NCBI GenBank assembly: GCA_015488125.1
Contig: WFOJ01000082.1
Location: 1-9,324 of the forward strand
DNA length: 9,324 nt
Reading direction: 5' to 3'
Source: Mariprofundaceae bacterium
GTDB lineage: Bacteria > Pseudomonadota > Zetaproteobacteria > Mariprofundales > Mariprofundaceae
Of this stretch, positions 6,035 to 9,324 are shown in pieces. The position numbers and the translations under genes were made by a program. The notes under the pieces are model-generated. The model saw nothing but the letters and a program-made list of their open reading frames with translations. It ran no database searches and was not told where the DNA came from. Every line of letters begins with the position of its first letter. Positions within the stretch are counted from its first letter, which is position 1.

Positions 6035-7011
6035 TGACTTGCTATCTTCGGGGGATATTGTGCTGTCTGGCTTTGTGTATGTTTGCTTCAGCCGCAGCAG
6101 CCGATCCACGCTTTGTCCTGGTGCTGGAACGTCAGCAGGCGGCAGCAACGCTGGATGATCAGATTCGTCAGGTGTTACCGCAGCTATGGGATCGCGTGTT
6201 ACCGATTGCCGGCAGAAACAGCGCGCCTTTTGTCAAAACACCGGCGTTGTTATTGCAGCGGGTGCAACGTGGCCAACGGTCGATTACCCTGGAAATGAAT
6301 GAACAAGCAGTGTGGCAATTATTGGAGGAGCAGGGGATCCCCGGGCTGAAAACCATACCGCGCTTTCGCCTGAATATCGCCTTGATCAACAGACAAGGCA
6401 AGGAAATGACCAACTCCCAGCGACTACTAGCCCAGCAGGCCGCGCTTATTGCCCGGCGCTGGGGGATTTTGCTCGACCCGGCTGCTGCGACGGTGAATAT
6501 GCGCTTTACATGGCTTGACCCCCAACAGGTTAGTCTGCACATCAGTGGTTCTGCCCTGCTTTCGGACATTGATGAAAACAGACGTATCCGGGGGGATAGT
6601 TTCGCCTTCCTGGTGGCCTGGATGAAGGATAATATGTTACAGCTTCGCGATACTCTGGGGGCTGCCGGGGACTCAGCGGAAGTCGCTGTTGCCTCGGCGG
6701 CGGCCAGTGATGTTATTGAAAAGGCGCCTGCTGATCAGGGTGAGGCGGTTGCTGATCATCGCTTGCCCATGCCACCGGGCAGTGAATTGCTGGTAGTGCG
6801 CAGAACCATGAGTTTATCGCAGCAGTTAATGCTGGAGAAAGCCCTGCAACAGGAACAGCGTGTCAAGGCTTTGATTCCCATGAGCTTTAGTCAGGGAGAG
6901 CAGCGCTATGCCCTGCAACTGAAAACAGCCGCCCAGGCATGGCTGACAGACTGGTTCGCGCAGCATGGCATGCAGGCAACGCGCCTGGATGGGGCCTGGC
7001 TTATTCAGTGA
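6031..7011 (+). CDS. Exported DUF2066-type protein of unknown function
   Basis: The 326-residue product begins with a clear signal peptide: a short positive start, a hydrophobic core around 7-19 and a probable cleavage after the Ala run near residue 24 (AAAA/DP). No lipobox is present, since the cysteines at 11, 12 and 16 lack the correct preceding residues, so a soluble periplasmic product is likely. A first domain at about 26-200 resembles DUF2066, including PALLLQR-type and RFRLNIALIN segments. An Ala/Asp-rich linker of about 210-245 then leads to a C-terminal region ending LDGAWLIQ. DUF2066 genes typically sit near hda or purM in gammaproteobacteria, which fits here. Its function is unknown. 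ATG 6031 overlaps the sspB stop by 4 nt (ATGA); ATG 6034 is an equally good start. Its TGA overlaps the following GTG start. Confidence 0.78.
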   Translation: MMTCYLRGILCCLALCMFASAAAADPRFVLVLERQQAAATLDDQIRQVLPQLWDRVLPIAGRNSAPFVKTPALLLQRVQRGQRSITLEMNEQAVWQLLEEQGIPGLKTIPRFRLNIALINRQGKEMTNSQRLLAQQAALIARRWGILLDPAAATVNMRFTWLDPQQVSLHISGSALLSDIDENRRIRGDSFAFLVAWMKDNMLQLRDTLGAAGDSAEVAVASAAASDVIEKAPADQGEAVADHRLPMPPGSELLVVRRTMSLSQQLMLEKALQQEQRVKALIPMSFSQGEQRYALQLKTAAQAWLTDWFAQHGMQATRLDGAWLIQ

Positions 7012-7568
7012 AACATGTAATCAACGTGCCCAACAGCCTGACGCTGGCGCGTATTGTTCTTACCCCGGTGATTGTTTTCATGATTTTGGAGCGTAAAATT
7101 CCTCATGCACTGATGCTGATGGCCATTGCGGCGATTACCGATATGCTGGATGGTTTGATCGCCCGTTACTGGAATATGCATACCCGGGTTGGAGCTTACC
7201 TTGATCCACTGGCTGATAAAATCATGTTACTAAGCACAGTGGTAACTTTGTTTGTCATTGATCACGTGCCGCTTTATCTGTTTCTGGCCATTATTTTTCG
7301 CGATATTACCATTATCGTCGGTGCTCTTGCCTATGAAATGATCACCCACAACCTGCGCATGGAGCCAAGCCTTGTTTCTAAAGCCACTACCTTGTTTCAG
7401 TGTGTTTATGTATTGATGGTGCTGCTATCCATGATGATGCCTGTACATGCTGCGTGGTTGCAATGGGCGGCCTGGCTGACCTTTGCCGTCACCTGTGCTT
7501 CCGGCCTGCATTATCTGGTGGTCTGGACCTTCAAGGCACTGAGCTCAGAACAACAGGGTCATGGCTGA
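7008..7568 (+). CDS. CDP-alcohol phosphatidyltransferase family protein (PgsA-like)
   Basis: Members of this integral membrane family transfer a phosphatidyl group from CDP-diacylglycerol to an alcohol such as glycerol 3-phosphate. The 186-residue product carries the complete catalytic signature: D45, D48-G49, A52-R53, G62, D66 and D70 in the expected spacing, following a PNSLTLARIVLTP start that is typical of PgsA. Hydrophobic helices near 17-27, 33-46, 73-84, 88-106, 128-143 and 152-173 fit six membrane spans. The usual GK-T motif downstream reads SKATT here (124-128), a change that fits hda-linked paralogues better than the canonical PgsA usually found beside uvrC. Substrate is therefore uncertain: phosphatidylglycerol phosphate synthase is the default guess. 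GTG 7008 overlaps the DUF2066 stop (GTGA); GTG 7026 would shorten it by six residues. An ATG at 6939 in the same frame gives a non-homologous extension. Confidence 0.88.
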   Translation: MKHVINVPNSLTLARIVLTPVIVFMILERKIPHALMLMAIAAITDMLDGLIARYWNMHTRVGAYLDPLADKIMLLSTVVTLFVIDHVPLYLFLAIIFRDITIIVGALAYEMITHNLRMEPSLVSKATTLFQCVYVLMVLLSMMMPVHAAWLQWAAWLTFAVTCASGLHYLVVWTFKALSSEQQGHG

Positions 7569-8256
7569 ACGTGTTCCGCTACTGACTGCGGAGGAGTGGA
7601 AGCGCGCTCCCTTTGGGCAGTGGATTGCCCACAGCGGTACGCTGGATGCCAGCAGGCAACTGGCGTGCTGGCTGGTGCAAGGGGGCAGGCTCTGGCTGGA
7701 TAGCAGCGGCCCTGCCAGCGGCAAAAGCCATTTGATTCACCAATTAACGGCTGAGTCACCATCGCTGGCGCTGCTTCAGCCTGCGACCATTGCTGGTGTA
7801 ACGGCCACAGCGCGGGTGGCCCGTTGTCTGGAATTGCTGGCAGGAAAAAGCCACTGGGTGTTTGATCTTGATGCCGGCGCTTGCGATGCCATTACCGGAG
7901 AGGCCCTGTTTCATTTGCTGGAACAGGCCAGGCAATGCAAGGCCCATGTGCTGGTCAGTTGGCATTGTGAGGATGCGCAACTGTCGCCACCGGAACTGGC
8001 CAGTCGTTTGCGTACTTTTGACAAGGTATGGTTGAAGCCGCCAGCCAGTGATGAGGAGTTGCGCGCCGTGCTGTTGTCAGTGGCGCATAACTGGCGCTGG
8101 GATGTTCCCGAAGGCGTACTTAGCACGATGCTCACGCATACTGAACGCACACTGGCGCATCAATTGGCCGTGTTGCGGCAGTTGGAAGTAGCATCACGGC
8201 CAGAGCGCGTGCGTGCCACACAGCGCTGGGTTAAAGACAAGCTGGGAACATCATGA
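7561..8256 (+). CDS. hda: Hda-like DnaA-regulatory AAA+ protein
   Basis: Hda, bound to the DNA polymerase sliding clamp, stimulates ATP hydrolysis by DnaA and so prevents repeated initiation. The 231-residue product has the Hda/DnaA AAA+ layout without a DNA-binding domain: Walker A GPASGKSH at 50-57, a Walker B-like WVFDLDAG at 99-106, the arginine-finger box ELASRL at 145-150 followed by a helical lid, and a sensor 2 region around HTERTL (193-198). The SRL box and the DEELRAVLL and LPE-like segments align well with E. coli Hda. The N-terminus starts MAERVPLLTAEEW and lacks a clear Gln-Leu-x-Leu-Pro-Leu clamp-binding motif; the frame is closed six codons upstream by TGA 7540-7542, so no earlier start can restore it. 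It overlaps the PgsA-like gene by 8 nt and the transporter gene by 4 nt. Hda is the best call; a degenerate paralogue is possible. Confidence 0.85.
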   Translation: MAERVPLLTAEEWKRAPFGQWIAHSGTLDASRQLACWLVQGGRLWLDSSGPASGKSHLIHQLTAESPSLALLQPATIAGVTATARVARCLELLAGKSHWVFDLDAGACDAITGEALFHLLEQARQCKAHVLVSWHCEDAQLSPPELASRLRTFDKVWLKPPASDEELRAVLLSVAHNWRWDVPEGVLSTMLTHTERTLAHQLAVLRQLEVASRPERVRATQRWVKDKLGTS

Positions 8257-9324
8257 TGACTCACACACTTGCGCAGCAACGTCCGAAATATGCCTGGGCA
8301 TTGTATGACTGGGCCAACTCGGCTTTTGCCACCACGGTGATGGCCGGTTTTTTTCCTCTCTTTTTCAAGCAGTACTGGGCTGCCGGCATGGATGTCAGCG
8401 AAAGCACATTCTGGTTGGGTATGGGTAATGCCGGCGCTGGTTTGCTGATTGCGCTGAGCGCGCCAGTGCTGGGTGCGTTTGCCGATCAGGGGGGCATCAA
8501 AAAACGCATGCTGCTTGGTTTTACCTGTCTTGGCGTGTTGATGACAGCGGCTCTGTTTTTTGCCGGTCACGGACAATGGCTGCTGGCTTTACTGCTATTT
8601 GCTTTTGGTTCGATTGCTTTTTCAGGGGCCAATATTTTTTATGATGCGCTGATTGTCGATGTGAGCGAGCATGAACATCTGCATCAGACATCGGCGCTGG
8701 GCTTTGCCCTGGGTTATGTTGGCGGTGGCCTGCTGTTTGCGTTTGATGTCTGGATGACCCTGCATCCGCAAGCGCTGGGCATGACCGATGCGGCTGAGGC
8801 CGTGCGTTGGTCGTTTGTGAGTGTCGCGCTGTGGTGGGCGATATTCAGCCTGCCGCTGGCTCTGTATGTAGACGAATCTGCGCCGGTTCATGCACAACAC
8901 CTGACTCACACCTTCAGAGCCACCTGGCATCAGTTGCTTGATACTTTTCGGCATTTGCGGCAACTTAAACATATCTGGCTGTTTTTGCTGGCCTATTTTC
9001 TTTATATCGACGGTGTGAACACGATTGCCCGCATGGCTGTGGATTACGGGCTGGCACTGGGTTTTGAATCCTCGGTGTTGATCACGGCGCTGTTGATGAC
9101 GCAATTTATTGCTTTTCCCTGTGCCATTGCCCTGGGCTGGTTGGGCGAGCACTGGCATGCCCGTTATGTGTTACTGCTGTGTATTGCGATGTACGCCATC
9201 GTCTGCATCTGGAGCACAACCATGCAGAATGCGCAGGATTTTTATTGGCTGGCAGCGGCTATTGGCCTGGTCATGGGCGGTGTACAATCATTATCCCGCT
9301 CACTGTATGCGCGCATGATTCCAT
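8253..9324 (+). CDS. UMF1-family MFS transporter (partial, 3' end beyond window)
   Basis: The first 357 residues of a major-facilitator membrane protein are visible, open to the window end with no stop. The N-terminal YAWALYDWANSAFATTV (13-29) is the hallmark of the UMF1/Atg22-like group, as are GAFADQGG with following KKR in the loop after the second or third helix (74-85), SGANIFYDAL at 124-133, DGVNT at 253-257 and GGVQSLSRSLYARMIP at 342-357. About ten hydrophobic segments can be counted, the group usually having twelve in about 430 residues, so roughly 70 residues are probably missing. ATG 8253 overlaps the hda stop (ATGA) and has GGGA about 5 nt upstream; ATG 8256 is the alternative. 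Substrate is unknown. Fungal Atg22 exports vacuolar amino acids, but bacterial relatives have no agreed substrate. Nothing in the neighbouring genes points to one. Confidence 0.92.
   Translation, partial: MMTHTLAQQRPKYAWALYDWANSAFATTVMAGFFPLFFKQYWAAGMDVSESTFWLGMGNAGAGLLIALSAPVLGAFADQGGIKKRMLLGFTCLGVLMTAALFFAGHGQWLLALLLFAFGSIAFSGANIFYDALIVDVSEHEHLHQTSALGFALGYVGGGLLFAFDVWMTLHPQALGMTDAAEAVRWSFVSVALWWAIFSLPLALYVDESAPVHAQHLTHTFRATWHQLLDTFRHLRQLKHIWLFLLAYFLYIDGVNTIARMAVDYGLALGFESSVLITALLMTQFIAFPCAIALGWLGEHWHARYVLLLCIAMYAIVCIWSTTMQNAQDFYWLAAAIGLVMGGVQSLSRSLYARMIP

Noticed and set aside
6333..6345. GGGGATCCCCGGG, resembling a cloning-vector polylinker
   Set aside because: It is in frame within the DUF2066 gene, flanked on both sides by continuous coding sequence, and has no further polylinker sites next to it.
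6939..7007. Upstream extension of the PgsA-like gene to ATG 6939
   Set aside because: The 23 added residues are translated from the DUF2066 gene in another frame and have no membrane-protein or family character. GTG 7008 gives the standard PNSLTLAR start.

Overview
This window reads as a stretch of core chromosome from a non-enteric gammaproteobacterium. That placement is an inference from protein resemblance and gene order: an Hda gene next to a DUF2066 gene and a CDP-alcohol phosphatidyltransferase gene, argC followed by a DUF6776-like gene and a bactofilin gene, and a thiL-pgpA pair. I cannot name the genus. All supported genes are on the + strand and packed tightly, mostly with overlapping stops and starts. 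I see no tRNA, rRNA, CRISPR array, insertion sequence, integrase, phage gene or toxin-antitoxin pair. No gene-free gap exceeds 80 bases.

The layout falls into three probable transcription units. (1) 1-1603: the end of pdxJ (vitamin B6 synthesis), thiL (thiamine diphosphate synthesis) and pgpA (phosphatidylglycerol synthesis), joined by overlaps of 11 and 17 nt. (2) 1681-4434: argC (arginine synthesis), a single-pass membrane coiled-coil protein (DUF6776-like), a bactofilin (cytoskeletal polymer) and a gamma-carbonic anhydrase-like protein. (3) 4504-9324: class I DAHP synthase (entry to the shikimate pathway), SspB (adaptor delivering substrates to ClpXP), a secreted DUF2066 protein, a PgsA-like membrane enzyme, an Hda-like regulator of DnaA and a UMF1-family transporter that runs off the window end. 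In this last unit every junction is a 4-17 nt overlap, so translational coupling is likely throughout.

Most of the window is ordinary housekeeping DNA and I found no convincing new system. Four points deserve a second look. The DUF6776-like gene runs 65 nt into the bactofilin gene, and a run of seven A's sits just upstream of an out-of-frame TAG that would otherwise end it; this suggests an indel or slippage. The membrane coiled-coil, bactofilin and carbonic anhydrase genes form a tightly linked trio. The Hda-like protein lacks a clear N-terminal clamp-binding motif. SspB is encoded away from sspA and coupled to an aromatic amino acid gene.
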